From the NCBI GenBank assembly GCA_008671285.1, contig RPYR01000001.1:1-10348 (forward strand): a stretch of DNA of 10,348 nt, given 5' to 3'. Numbering within the stretch: position 1 is the first letter of the stretch; every line of letters starts with the position of its first letter. The translations under genes were made by a program, and so were the position numbers. The stretch comes from Collinsella aerofaciens (GTDB lineage: Bacteria > Actinomycetota > Coriobacteriia > Coriobacteriales > Coriobacteriaceae). Of the stretch, positions 1-6,561 are shown in pieces. A model generated the notes under the pieces. The model did no database searches. It was not told the origin of the DNA and was given only the letters and a program-made list of their open reading frames with translations.

Positions 1-65
1 CCTTCGCTGTAGGTAGTTTGTAAATAGATTTTCTAGTAAAACCGTTAGCCGATGGTAAAAGGATG

Positions 66-98
66 TTGGTTATCCAGCCTGTGTCCCACAGATATACT
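66..98 (+). promoter_or_regulatory. possible promoter of the GH13-GH77 gene
   Basis: A good -10 hexamer, TATACT, lies at 93-98. A weak -35 candidate, TTATCC at 70-75, stands 17 bases upstream; the better-looking TTGGTT at 66-71 would need a 21-base spacer. A small palindrome, CTGTG-TCC-CACAG (79-91), fills the space just before the -10 and could be an operator. Transcription would begin near 105, leaving a leader of about 55 bases. This rests on pattern matching only. Confidence 0.35.
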
Positions 99-159
99 TA
101 CATCCTGTGCGTAAAGCCCATGGCCCGCAGGCCGTGATTATATTGAACTGGACCGTATT

Positions 160-3100
160 ATGAGAGTGATTCACAACAGCCGTCTGCCGCAGTTTCGCAC
201 TCCGTTTGGCGCTGTGACCACAGGAACAACCCTTTCGCTCTCCGTGATTCTGGAGGACGCCGATCCCGCGCAGGCAACGCTTACGCTGCGCACCTGGGTC
301 GATGAGATCGGTGAGTCTTTGTATCCCATGACGCACGAGGGCGACGGCATATTTACCGTAGAGCTTGAGTGCACCGAGCCCTGTCTTATCTGGTACAGCT
401 TTATCTGCAATATCGAGGGCCAGCCCGAGGTCCGCCTGGGCGCACCGCAGGGTCGCACCGGTGGCGAGGGCGTAACTTACAACTACGCCGAGGTCCCGTC
501 CTTCCAGATCACCGTCTACAAGCACCGCAAAGTTCGTCCCGAGTGGTACGAGCGCGGTATGGTCTACCAGATCTTCCCCGATCGTTATGCCCGCGACGAG
601 CACTGGCGCGAGCGCACGCTGGCCGAGGTCGAAAAACCGCGTAAGGGCATTCAGCGCCGCATGGTCGAGGACTGGAACGAGCCGCCTGTGTACGAGCGCG
701 CCGAGGACGGCTCCATCAAAACTTGGGACTTCTACGGCGGCTCGCTCAAGGGCATCCAGGAAGACCTGCCTCGCATCGCCGAGCTGGGCTTTACAGCCAT
801 CTACCTCAACCCCATTTTTGAAGCCGCGAGCAACCACCGCTACGACACCGCCGATTACACCAAGATCGATCCGATTCTGGGCACCGAGCAGGACTTTACC
901 GAGCTGTGCGAGGCGGCCGAGAAGCTCGGCATTTCCATCATTCTGGACGGTGTGTTCAACCACACGGGCGACGATTCGATCTACTTCAACCGCTACGGCA
1001 ACTACCCCGGCGTGGGCGCGTGGCAGAGCGAGGATTCGCCGTGGCGCGATGCGTTTTATTTCCACGAGGACGGCTCGTACGACTGTTGGTGGGGCGTGGG
1101 CAATATGCCCGCCATCAATGAGAGCTCCGAACTGGTACGCGAGCGGCTCCTGGGCAAGGACGGCGTCATTCGTAAATGGCTGCGCGCCGGCGCTCACGGC
1201 TGGCGCCTGGATGTGGCCGACGAGCTTTCCGATGACTTCCTGACCGAGATCAAAAAGGCCGTGCTCGCCGAGAAGCCCGACGCACTGCTGCTCGGCGAGG
1301 TCTGGGAAGACGCCTCCAACAAGATCAGCTACGGCCATCTGCGTCGCTACCTGCAGGGCTCCGAGCTGGACTCTGCTATGGATTACCCCTTCCGCGACAT
1401 GGTCATCGGCTTTTTGATGGGCTACAAAAACGCCTACCAAGCTGCCGAGGATATCGAGACCCTGCGCGAGAACTACCCGCGCGAGGCATTATCCTGCGCG
1501 CTCAATCTGCTGTCGAGCCACGACCGCCCGCGCATTATCTCGGTGCTCGGCGGTGGCCCCGACGAGTCGCAGCTGCCCGAGAGTGAGCGCAGCAAATGGC
1601 GCCTGGACGAGAACTCCATGGGCCTGGCCAAGAGCCGCTTTTGGCTGGCGACGCTCATGCAGATGACGTTCCCGGGCGTTCCCTCAATCTATTACGGTGA
1701 CGAGTACGGCTTGGAGGGACTCACCGATCCGGGTAATCGCCGCACCATGCCGACCAAGGAAGACCTGCACGACTTCGATACGTTCGCGATCGTCAAGAAC
1801 GCATCTGCTGTGCGCCGCGCGCTGCCGTTTATGATCGACGGTGAAATCAAGGCCTTCGCGCTCAATGACGAGGTGCTGGCCTACAACCGTACCGGTAAAG
1901 ACGGCGAGTCCGCGACCGTCATCATCAACCGCAGCCTGCGCAATTCACACCGCGTGACGATTCCGGCGCTCGGCGAATGCGCGAGCGATGTGATTAGCGG
2001 TCACGAGTGCGAGATCCACAACGGTACGGTCACGCTCGACCTGTACCCACTGGGTTCGTCGATCATCTATCACCACGCCGAGCAGCGCCTGCAGGAGCCG
2101 CTCGATCACGGTGCGGGTGTTGTGTGCCATATCACATCGGTGCCGACCGACGACGGCAAACCCGGTACGATCGGTGCGCCCACGCGTCGCTTTATCGACC
2201 ATCTGGCCGCCATGGGCATGCGCTACTGGCAGGTTCTTCCCGTCAACCCCACGGACTTCTTCCGCTCCCCTTACGCCGGTCCTTCGGCCTTTGCAGGCAA
2301 TATCGACCTCCTACCCGAGAGCCACGAGGAGCTGGCAGCCGACTTTGAGACCTGGAAGGCCCGCGGCGGCGAGGATGCTGACCCGCTGTACACCGCGTTT
2401 AAGCATCGCAATGCCGATTGGCTCGAGAAATACTGCGTCTATATGGCCGTCAAAAAGTACTTTGAGGGCGAGTCGCGCCACGATTGGCCGGCAGATGTCG
2501 CGCGCTACAACGAGCATCTGATCGACGACAAGCGCTTCCACAACGAGGCCGAGCTTCAGGCGTACATGCAGTACCGCTTTGACTTGGCTTGGTGCGAGCT
2601 CATGAACTATGCGCACAAGAAGGGCATCGAGGTTATCGGCGATATTCCTATGTACGTGTCGGACGATTCGGCAGACGCGTGGAGCGAACCTGAGAACTTC
2701 TGGCTGTCCGATACCGGCAAGGCAATCGAGATTTCCGGCGCGCCGCCCGACAACTTTGCGCCCGAGGGCCAGGTGTGGGGCAACCCGACGTTCCGCTGGG
2801 ACCACATGAAGCAGAACGGCTATAGCTGGTGGATGGATCGCCTGCGTCGTGCGTTTTCGCTCTACGACCGCGTGCGCCTGGATCACTTCCTGGGATTCCA
2901 CAGTTACTTTAGTATCCCCGCAGGCAAGGCTTGCGCCGAAGGTCGCTGGTTGGCGGGACCGGGCAAGGACCTGTTCCAGACCGCTTATGACGAGCTGGGT
3001 CCGCTCAACTTTATCGCTGAGGACTTGGGCTATCTGACGCCCGGTGTTCGCGCCATGGCATCGACCTGCGGTTTCCCCGGCATGGACGTGCTGGAGTTTA

Positions 3101-3456
3101 GCGACTACGACGTTCGTTGCGGTGTGCATCCCACGCCCGGCAAGATTCTGTACACCTCGACGCACGACACGTCGACGCTCGCCGGCTGGTGTACGCGTTC
3201 TTTTGCGGGCGGCGATGAACCGAGCGGTGTTGAGGTGGCGGCCAAGCTGATGAGCGACGCACTGGCAAGCGACGCTCCCCTGGTGATGATGCCGCTGCAG
3301 GACGTGCTGGGGCTGGGCGACGACGCACGCATGAACGTGCCGGGCGTGGCCACGGGCAACTGGACCTGGCAGGCTGACGAGGCGGACATTGCAGCCGCCG
3401 AGGGCAAAACCGCGCGGCTCCTGCGCAACAACCATAGATTCTGGGGCGAAGCGTGA
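160..3456 (+). CDS. fused neopullulanase-like GH13 alpha-glucosidase/amylase and GH77 4-alpha-glucanotransferase (MalQ type)
   Basis: This 1098-residue protein holds two complete carbohydrate enzymes. Residues 1 to about 125 resemble the N-terminal beta-sandwich of neopullulanases. The GH13 barrel follows: MVYQIFPDR (134-142), region I DGVFNHT (263-269), region II GWRLDVAD with nucleophile D351, region III LLGEVWE with acid/base E380, and region IV SSHD with D455. A beta domain ends near 640. After a linker of about 12 residues, GH77 begins at about 652: WQVLP..P, SPYAGPSAFAGN, RLDHFLGF (nucleophile D908), IAEDLG (acid/base E954) and THDxxTLAG (D1003). All catalytic residues of both halves are present, with no frameshift. 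There is no signal peptide, so it should act in the cytoplasm on maltodextrin or glycogen: GH13 cleaves alpha-glucans and GH77 transfers maltosyl units between chains. The start is placed at ATG 160 because HNSRLPQFRTPFGAV matches where relatives begin, although no clear ribosome-binding site precedes it. Exact GH13 specificity (neopullulanase, maltogenic amylase or debranching) cannot be read from the motifs. Confidence 0.93.
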   Translation: MRVIHNSRLPQFRTPFGAVTTGTTLSLSVILEDADPAQATLTLRTWVDEIGESLYPMTHEGDGIFTVELECTEPCLIWYSFICNIEGQPEVRLGAPQGRTGGEGVTYNYAEVPSFQITVYKHRKVRPEWYERGMVYQIFPDRYARDEHWRERTLAEVEKPRKGIQRRMVEDWNEPPVYERAEDGSIKTWDFYGGSLKGIQEDLPRIAELGFTAIYLNPIFEAASNHRYDTADYTKIDPILGTEQDFTELCEAAEKLGISIILDGVFNHTGDDSIYFNRYGNYPGVGAWQSEDSPWRDAFYFHEDGSYDCWWGVGNMPAINESSELVRERLLGKDGVIRKWLRAGAHGWRLDVADELSDDFLTEIKKAVLAEKPDALLLGEVWEDASNKISYGHLRRYLQGSELDSAMDYPFRDMVIGFLMGYKNAYQAAEDIETLRENYPREALSCALNLLSSHDRPRIISVLGGGPDESQLPESERSKWRLDENSMGLAKSRFWLATLMQMTFPGVPSIYYGDEYGLEGLTDPGNRRTMPTKEDLHDFDTFAIVKNASAVRRALPFMIDGEIKAFALNDEVLAYNRTGKDGESATVIINRSLRNSHRVTIPALGECASDVISGHECEIHNGTVTLDLYPLGSSIIYHHAEQRLQEPLDHGAGVVCHITSVPTDDGKPGTIGAPTRRFIDHLAAMGMRYWQVLPVNPTDFFRSPYAGPSAFAGNIDLLPESHEELAADFETWKARGGEDADPLYTAFKHRNADWLEKYCVYMAVKKYFEGESRHDWPADVARYNEHLIDDKRFHNEAELQAYMQYRFDLAWCELMNYAHKKGIEVIGDIPMYVSDDSADAWSEPENFWLSDTGKAIEISGAPPDNFAPEGQVWGNPTFRWDHMKQNGYSWWMDRLRRAFSLYDRVRLDHFLGFHSYFSIPAGKACAEGRWLAGPGKDLFQTAYDELGPLNFIAEDLGYLTPGVRAMASTCGFPGMDVLEFSDYDVRCGVHPTPGKILYTSTHDTSTLAGWCTRSFAGGDEPSGVEVAAKLMSDALASDAPLVMMPLQDVLGLGDDARMNVPGVATGNWTWQADEADIAAAEGKTARLLRNNHRFWGEA

Positions 3457-3500
3457 TAAAACCCCCGATATAGGGTACAGTTACAGACGTTTGAATTTTT

Positions 3501-3530
3501 GCGGGCAGAGTAATCTGCCCGCTTTGTGCT
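3501..3530 (+). terminator. hairpin terminator after the GH13-GH77 gene
   Basis: A perfect 9-bp stem (3501-3509 with 3514-3522, GC-rich) closes on a GTAA loop of the stable GNRA class and is followed by TTTGTGCT. The T tract is short, so termination may be partial and some transcripts may run on into the zinc-ribbon gene, which starts 16 bases after the tract. Confidence 0.6.
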
Positions 3531-3545
3531 GAAAAGGAAGTATTT

Positions 3546-3782
3546 ATGGCGCGCTACGATTACAAGTGCTCGAGCTGCGGCAACGTGTTTGAGGTTGAGC
3601 ATCCCATGTCCGAGACCCCCGAGGTCGTGTGCCCCAGCTGCGGTGCCCCGGCGGCCAAGACGTTCTCAGCCAGCGGCATAAAATTTGAGGGCAGCGGTTT
3701 CTACAACACCGACCAGCGAAGCGGCGGCTCCAGCACCAGCGCCACGAGCGGCTGCTGCGCCAACTGCCCGCACAGCCACTAG
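3546..3782 (+). CDS. FmdB-family zinc-ribbon protein
   Basis: This 78-residue protein has the N-terminal layout of the FmdB/CxxC-CxxC zinc-ribbon family: MARYDYKCSSCG (C8, C11), then CPSCG (C29, C32), which together should bind one zinc. The family-typical segment follows (KTFSASGIKFEGSGFYNTD, residues 38-56), then a Gly/Ser-rich stretch and a Cys/His-rich end, SGCCANCPHSH (C70, C71, C74, H76, H78). A strong ribosome-binding site, AAAAGGAAG, ends 5 bases before ATG 3546. The family was named for a putative regulator of formamidase expression, but the biochemical role of most members is unknown, and the sequence does not settle it here. The gene sits between two terminators and is convergent with rsmB, so its neighbours give little functional hint. 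It could be co-transcribed with the enzyme gene upstream by read-through. Confidence 0.9.
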   Translation: MARYDYKCSSCGNVFEVEHPMSETPEVVCPSCGAPAAKTFSASGIKFEGSGFYNTDQRSGGSSTSATSGCCANCPHSH

Positions 3783-3790
3783 AAACCAAA

Positions 3791-3831
3791 CAGCCCCGCG
3801 ACCGACATCGATCGCGGGGCTGATTCTTTGC
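3791..3831 (+). terminator. intrinsic terminator of the FmdB gene, possibly bidirectional
   Basis: An 11-bp perfect GC-rich stem (3791-3801 with 3812-3822) has a 10-base loop and begins 8 bases after the FmdB stop codon. The plus-strand tail is GATTCTTTG. Read on the minus strand the stem is followed by TTTGGTTTCT, so it could also stop rsmB transcripts arriving from the right. The stem core AGCCCCG/CGGGGCT recurs in the gltX terminator near 9610. Confidence 0.8.
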
Positions 3832-3850
3832 GCTATAGGTGGCTCTATGA

Positions 3851-3915
3851 GTTGCGGTGAGATAAGGACTGTTTGGTGGGCAGAAGCCGCTATTCAATCC
3901 CTATTTCACCGCAAC
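3851..3915. repeat. 20-bp imperfect inverted repeat between convergent FmdB and rsmB genes
   Basis: Arm 3851-3870 and arm 3896-3915 are complementary at 17 of 20 positions, and the outer 10 bases match perfectly. On the minus-strand transcript two of the three mismatches become G-U pairs. The loop is 25 bases. It begins 8 bases after the rsmB stop codon and has no T tract on either side, so it is not a standard intrinsic terminator. It may protect the rsmB mRNA 3' end. Confidence 0.6.
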
Positions 3916-3922
3916 ATATTAG

Positions 3923-5323
3923 TTACTTACGAATCAGGCGGGCGCAGAAGTGGCCGTCGTAGGAGTCGGCGTTTACTGGCACGCTTTGGAAAAGACCTCG
4001 GTCGTTTTGGCGTACGAAAACGAGCTTCTTGGCCTGCTCGAAATCAGGCAGTTGCAGAATCTGTGCCTCGGAGAGAGGCGCCACGGTAAAGCAGGCGCCC
4101 TCGGGAGAGGCCAGGAAGGCATCTACGACCTGCGTGTTCTCTTCATCAAATACCGAGCAGGTGGCATAGATAAGTTCACCGCCGGCAGCCACGCGTGCGG
4201 CTGCTTCCTTGAGCATCATCAACTGCAGTTTGGGCAACTCGGTCGTAACGTCATTCTCAGTTAGGCGCCACGGGATCTCGGGATGACGACGCATGGTGCC
4301 GGTGCCAGAGCACGGCGCATCGATAAAGACCGTATCGAACTTAACCGGCTTGCCAAGCATGGCATCAAACGACGTCAGTACTTCATCAAGCTCGCAGGCA
4401 TCACCCGAAACCGTACGAACACCCTGAATACCGGCCTTGTGCAGGCGAGCGAGATTCAGATCGCATTTGCGATCATGCAGATCGAGCGCCGTATGCTGAC
4501 GCTCATAGCCCGCACGCTTGGCCTGGCACATCATCACATAGGTCTTGGTGCCACGACCGGCACCAATCTCAAGGCAGCTTCCAGGGCGCGTGGCAGCTGT
4601 GGCGATAAGCTGCGCATTGAGATCAGATGCCACCGCGGCAGCACGCTCAAACACACCCGATGCAACCGTGACCTGCGCATCTACCGGGGCATGGCAGCCC
4701 GGGAAAACGGGCGCGACGAGCTGCGAGACATACGGATCGGGCTTGGTCGCAAAGGCGTTCTCATGCAGGGCCAGCGGCGCGGGGGCCAGATTGCCGGCAA
4801 AGTTAAGCGCACCCTCAGGCGTGTCGAACGATGCCATAATGCGAGCGCACAGCCAACGCGGCAGACCCATCAGGCGCGACAGACGAACCAGGCGTCGCTC
4901 AGACTCATCTACATCGGACGCCGTGGCAAAGTCCTCAACATTGTCCGCAACCTTATGCAGCACGGCATTGGCCAAGCCAGCGGCGGACTTAGCGCCGCAG
5001 CGAACCAGCTCAACACCCTGACTTACAGCAACGCGCCCAGGCGTATGTAAATAGAGCATCTCGAAAGCCGAGATACGAAGCGCCATGCGAACACGCGGCG
5101 CAACCTTTTTAGGCTTATCGAGAAACTGGTCGAGCAGCTCGTCCAAAATACCCTGCGTGGCGGCCACACCAAGTGCCAAGCGGGCGGCAAAAGCGGAATC
5201 GCGCTGATCAATAGCCTTGGCCGATGCGCGAGAGGACAGCACGTCGCGCGCATACATGCCGCGGCAATCGGCCTCCATCAGCACATCGAGCGCAAGCTTG
5301 CGCGCGGGAGACAGCTTGCTCAT
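3923..5323 (-). CDS. rsmB: 16S rRNA (cytosine-5)-methyltransferase RsmB (Sun/Fmu family)
   Basis: The product is 466 residues, a normal length for RsmB, which methylates C967 (E. coli numbering) of 16S rRNA using S-adenosylmethionine. Residues 1 to about 140 form the NusB-like RNA-binding domain (RKLALDVL..., RMALRISAFEMLYL). The Rossmann methyltransferase domain follows. Both hallmark cysteines are present: C338 in DAPCSGTG (motif IV) and the catalytic C389 in YATCS (motif VI). RRHPEIPWR after motif IV is also typical. The SAM-binding motif I reads LEIGAGRGTKT (251-261) rather than the usual D-x-CAAPGGKT, which is atypical for the family. The start is set at ATG 5323 because this gives the standard N-terminus and an ATGA overlap with the fmt stop codon, implying translational coupling. 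The frame stays open to an ATG at 5371, but that would add 16 unlikely residues inside fmt. Confidence 0.93.
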   Translation of the reverse strand: MSKLSPARKLALDVLMEADCRGMYARDVLSSRASAKAIDQRDSAFAARLALGVAATQGILDELLDQFLDKPKKVAPRVRMALRISAFEMLYLHTPGRVAVSQGVELVRCGAKSAAGLANAVLHKVADNVEDFATASDVDESERRLVRLSRLMGLPRWLCARIMASFDTPEGALNFAGNLAPAPLALHENAFATKPDPYVSQLVAPVFPGCHAPVDAQVTVASGVFERAAAVASDLNAQLIATAATRPGSCLEIGAGRGTKTYVMMCQAKRAGYERQHTALDLHDRKCDLNLARLHKAGIQGVRTVSGDACELDEVLTSFDAMLGKPVKFDTVFIDAPCSGTGTMRRHPEIPWRLTENDVTTELPKLQLMMLKEAAARVAAGGELIYATCSVFDEENTQVVDAFLASPEGACFTVAPLSEAQILQLPDFEQAKKLVFVRQNDRGLFQSVPVNADSYDGHFCARLIRK

Positions 5324-6240
5324 GACAGAACACCCCACGAAAGATCGGCGCCTTGCAGCCCAGCAGCCCAAGCAGAAGCGGCCATACCACGCTTGCCATC
5401 GGGCTTAACCTCGAGCAGTTCAACCGCACCATCGGAAAGGCCAAGGAAAACACGCTTGGCCTTAATGAGAACCTGACCCTCGCCAAGCGACACATCAGCC
5501 GGCGCAGCATCGAGCACGCGCACGGTCTTGCCGGCAATCACGCAACGAGCAGGCGCAGTATCGGACGAAGCGAGCACATGACGCACGCAATCGAGCGCAG
5601 CCATCTGCGGATCCAGACGCATCTCCAGCTTGGAAATCTTGGCAGCATGGGTAACGAGCGCCTCATCCTGTTCAGTCCACACGGCGGTGCCATCGGCAAG
5701 AGAAGGAAGCGTATCGGCAAGCAGTTTGCCGCCCAGCTCGCCAAGCTCCATAGTCAGTGCCTCAGCATGCTTACCGGCAACCGACGTGGAGGCCTGGGCA
5801 CAATAAGCACCAGTATCCACGCCATGCCCGATGCGCATGATAGAAACGCCAGCAACCTCATCACCAGCAAGAATGGCACGCTGAATGGGAGCGGCTCCAC
5901 GCCATCGAGGCAGCAAGGACGCATGAACATTCACAATACCGAGCGGTGCCATATGCAGCACCTCATCGGGCAAAATGCAGCCATAAGCAGCCACACAGAA
6001 AATGTCAGCCTGGGCAGTCTGGAGCGTCTCAACAACCTCAGGCGTCATACGATTAGCCTCAACAACCGGCAGACCAAGCTCAAGCGCCTTGGCCTTAACA
6101 GGAGACGGCTCCAACTTTTTACCACGTCCGCGAACAGCATCGGGACGAGTAACAACAAGCGCAATCTCATTCCCAGCCTCGACGAGCGAAGTCAACGAAG
6201 GCACAGCAAAATCAGGCGTACCCATAAACACAATACGCAT
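5320..6240 (-). CDS. fmt: methionyl-tRNA formyltransferase
   Basis: Fmt transfers a formyl group from 10-formyltetrahydrofolate to the methionine on initiator tRNA, the step that marks it for bacterial translation initiation. The 306-residue product has the normal family length. The N-terminal catalytic domain starts MRIVFMGTPDFAVPSL and carries the signature VNVHASLLPRWRGAAPIQRA, with N104 and H106 and the SLLPxxxG loop. D142 in GVDTGAYC is the third catalytic residue by position. The C-terminal tRNA-binding domain runs from about 205 to 306. The start at ATG 6240 has a ribosome-binding site, AGGGGAG (6250-6256), 9 bases away. The stop codon overlaps the rsmB start by 4 bases. def, which undoes this reaction on new proteins, lies upstream across a 321-base spacer. 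Many codons end in T, unlike priA, and local GC is visibly lower. Confidence 0.96.
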   Translation of the reverse strand: MRIVFMGTPDFAVPSLTSLVEAGNEIALVVTRPDAVRGRGKKLEPSPVKAKALELGLPVVEANRMTPEVVETLQTAQADIFCVAAYGCILPDEVLHMAPLGIVNVHASLLPRWRGAAPIQRAILAGDEVAGVSIMRIGHGVDTGAYCAQASTSVAGKHAEALTMELGELGGKLLADTLPSLADGTAVWTEQDEALVTHAAKISKLEMRLDPQMAALDCVRHVLASSDTAPARCVIAGKTVRVLDAAPADVSLGEGQVLIKAKRVFLGLSDGAVELLEVKPDGKRGMAASAWAAGLQGADLSWGVLS

Positions 6241-6355
6241 AAAGAACGTCTCCCCTCAACCAAAGCCGAGACGGCTACAAATAACAGCGGAAAGCCAAGT
6301 CACCAGCCCATCCGCAATAACATTTCAACAAGAACAAATATACCCAAAACCAAAG

Positions 6356-6382
6356 AAAGAGCCGCAATAAAAGCAGCTCTTC
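6356..6382 (-). terminator. intrinsic terminator between def and fmt
   Basis: Read on the minus strand, a 10-bp stem (6373-6382 with 6356-6365, two G-U pairs) closes on a 7-base T/A loop and is followed by CTTTGGTTTT (6346-6355). This is a reasonable Rho-independent terminator for the priA-def transcript, about 180 bases after the def stop codon. If it works, fmt and rsmB need their own promoter. The only candidate I see is weak: TTGCGG, a 19-base spacer, then TATATT, overlapping the terminator tail. Confidence 0.6.
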
Positions 6383-6457
6383 CAACAAAGCAATTATCAG
6401 CGAAGACGCCCCTCCCTGGCCCAACGGCACCCGGGCGAGACAAGCAGCGTCAACGTA

Positions 6458-6553
6458 GTCCCCGGGGCGCCCGCCTATATCGTCCCGCGCGCAGTTTCGC
6501 AGCGCAGCGAGAATGTTTGAGCACGGGATGATATAGGCGGGCGCCCCGGGGAC
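6458..6553. repeat. 30-bp near-perfect inverted repeat with 36-base loop
   Basis: Arm 6458-6487 and arm 6524-6553 are reverse complements at 29 of 30 positions; the exception, 6482 against 6529, becomes G-U in plus-strand RNA. Each arm starts from its outer end with GTCCCCGGGGCGCCCGCC and continues with TATATC. The right arm ends 8 bases past the def stop codon. No T tract follows on either strand, so it is not an ordinary terminator. The shape suits a REP- or MITE-like intergenic element or an RNase III-sensitive mRNA hairpin. No target-site duplication is obvious. Confidence 0.85.
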
Positions 6554-6561
6554 GGACAAAC

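Larger units (their letters stand above)
6241..6561. other. def-fmt intergenic spacer (321 bases)
   Basis: No convincing gene lies here. Reading leftward from def, it holds the 30-bp inverted repeat (6458-6553), a terminator hairpin (6356-6382), an A-rich plus strand (only about 38% GC across 6301-6360) and a small 5-bp hairpin (6264-6268 with 6272-6276) just before the fmt ribosome-binding site. In most genomes with this gene order def and fmt are nearly adjacent, so the spacer is the odd part of the cluster. Confidence 0.7.

Noticed and set aside
70..1440. Long minus-strand open frame (456 codons) opposite the GH13 half
   Set aside because: It is antisense to a clearly conserved enzyme. 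In GC-rich genes with strong third-position bias such mirror frames are common, and its translation shows no recognisable domain.
2311..3435. Minus-strand open frame (374 codons) opposite the GH77 half
   Set aside because: Same antisense shadow effect; Val/Ala/His-rich translation with no family signature.
5324..5371. Upstream ATG for rsmB adding 16 residues
   Set aside because: It lies inside fmt, gives an atypical N-terminus, and the ATGA overlap at 5320-5323 is the standard arrangement.
6300..6443. Possible 47-residue membrane protein on the minus strand between def and fmt, ending in a hydrophobic segment
   Set aside because: The only start is TTG with no ribosome-binding site. A second frame of the same T-rich stretch is equally hydrophobic, and the segment contains the terminator, so the hydrophobicity comes from base composition.
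5353..6531. Plus-strand open frame (392 codons) opposite fmt and the spacer
   Set aside because: Low-complexity Arg/Ser/Asn/Thr-rich translation antisense to fmt, running through the inverted repeat; not protein-like.
6458..6553. The 30-bp inverted repeat as an intrinsic terminator
   Set aside because: No T tract follows the stem on either strand and the loop is 36 bases; a proper terminator is present further on at 6356-6382.
6458..6553. The inverted repeat as CRISPR or an insertion sequence
   Set aside because: There are only two arms, in opposite orientation, with no spacer array, no transposase frame between them and no clear target duplication.
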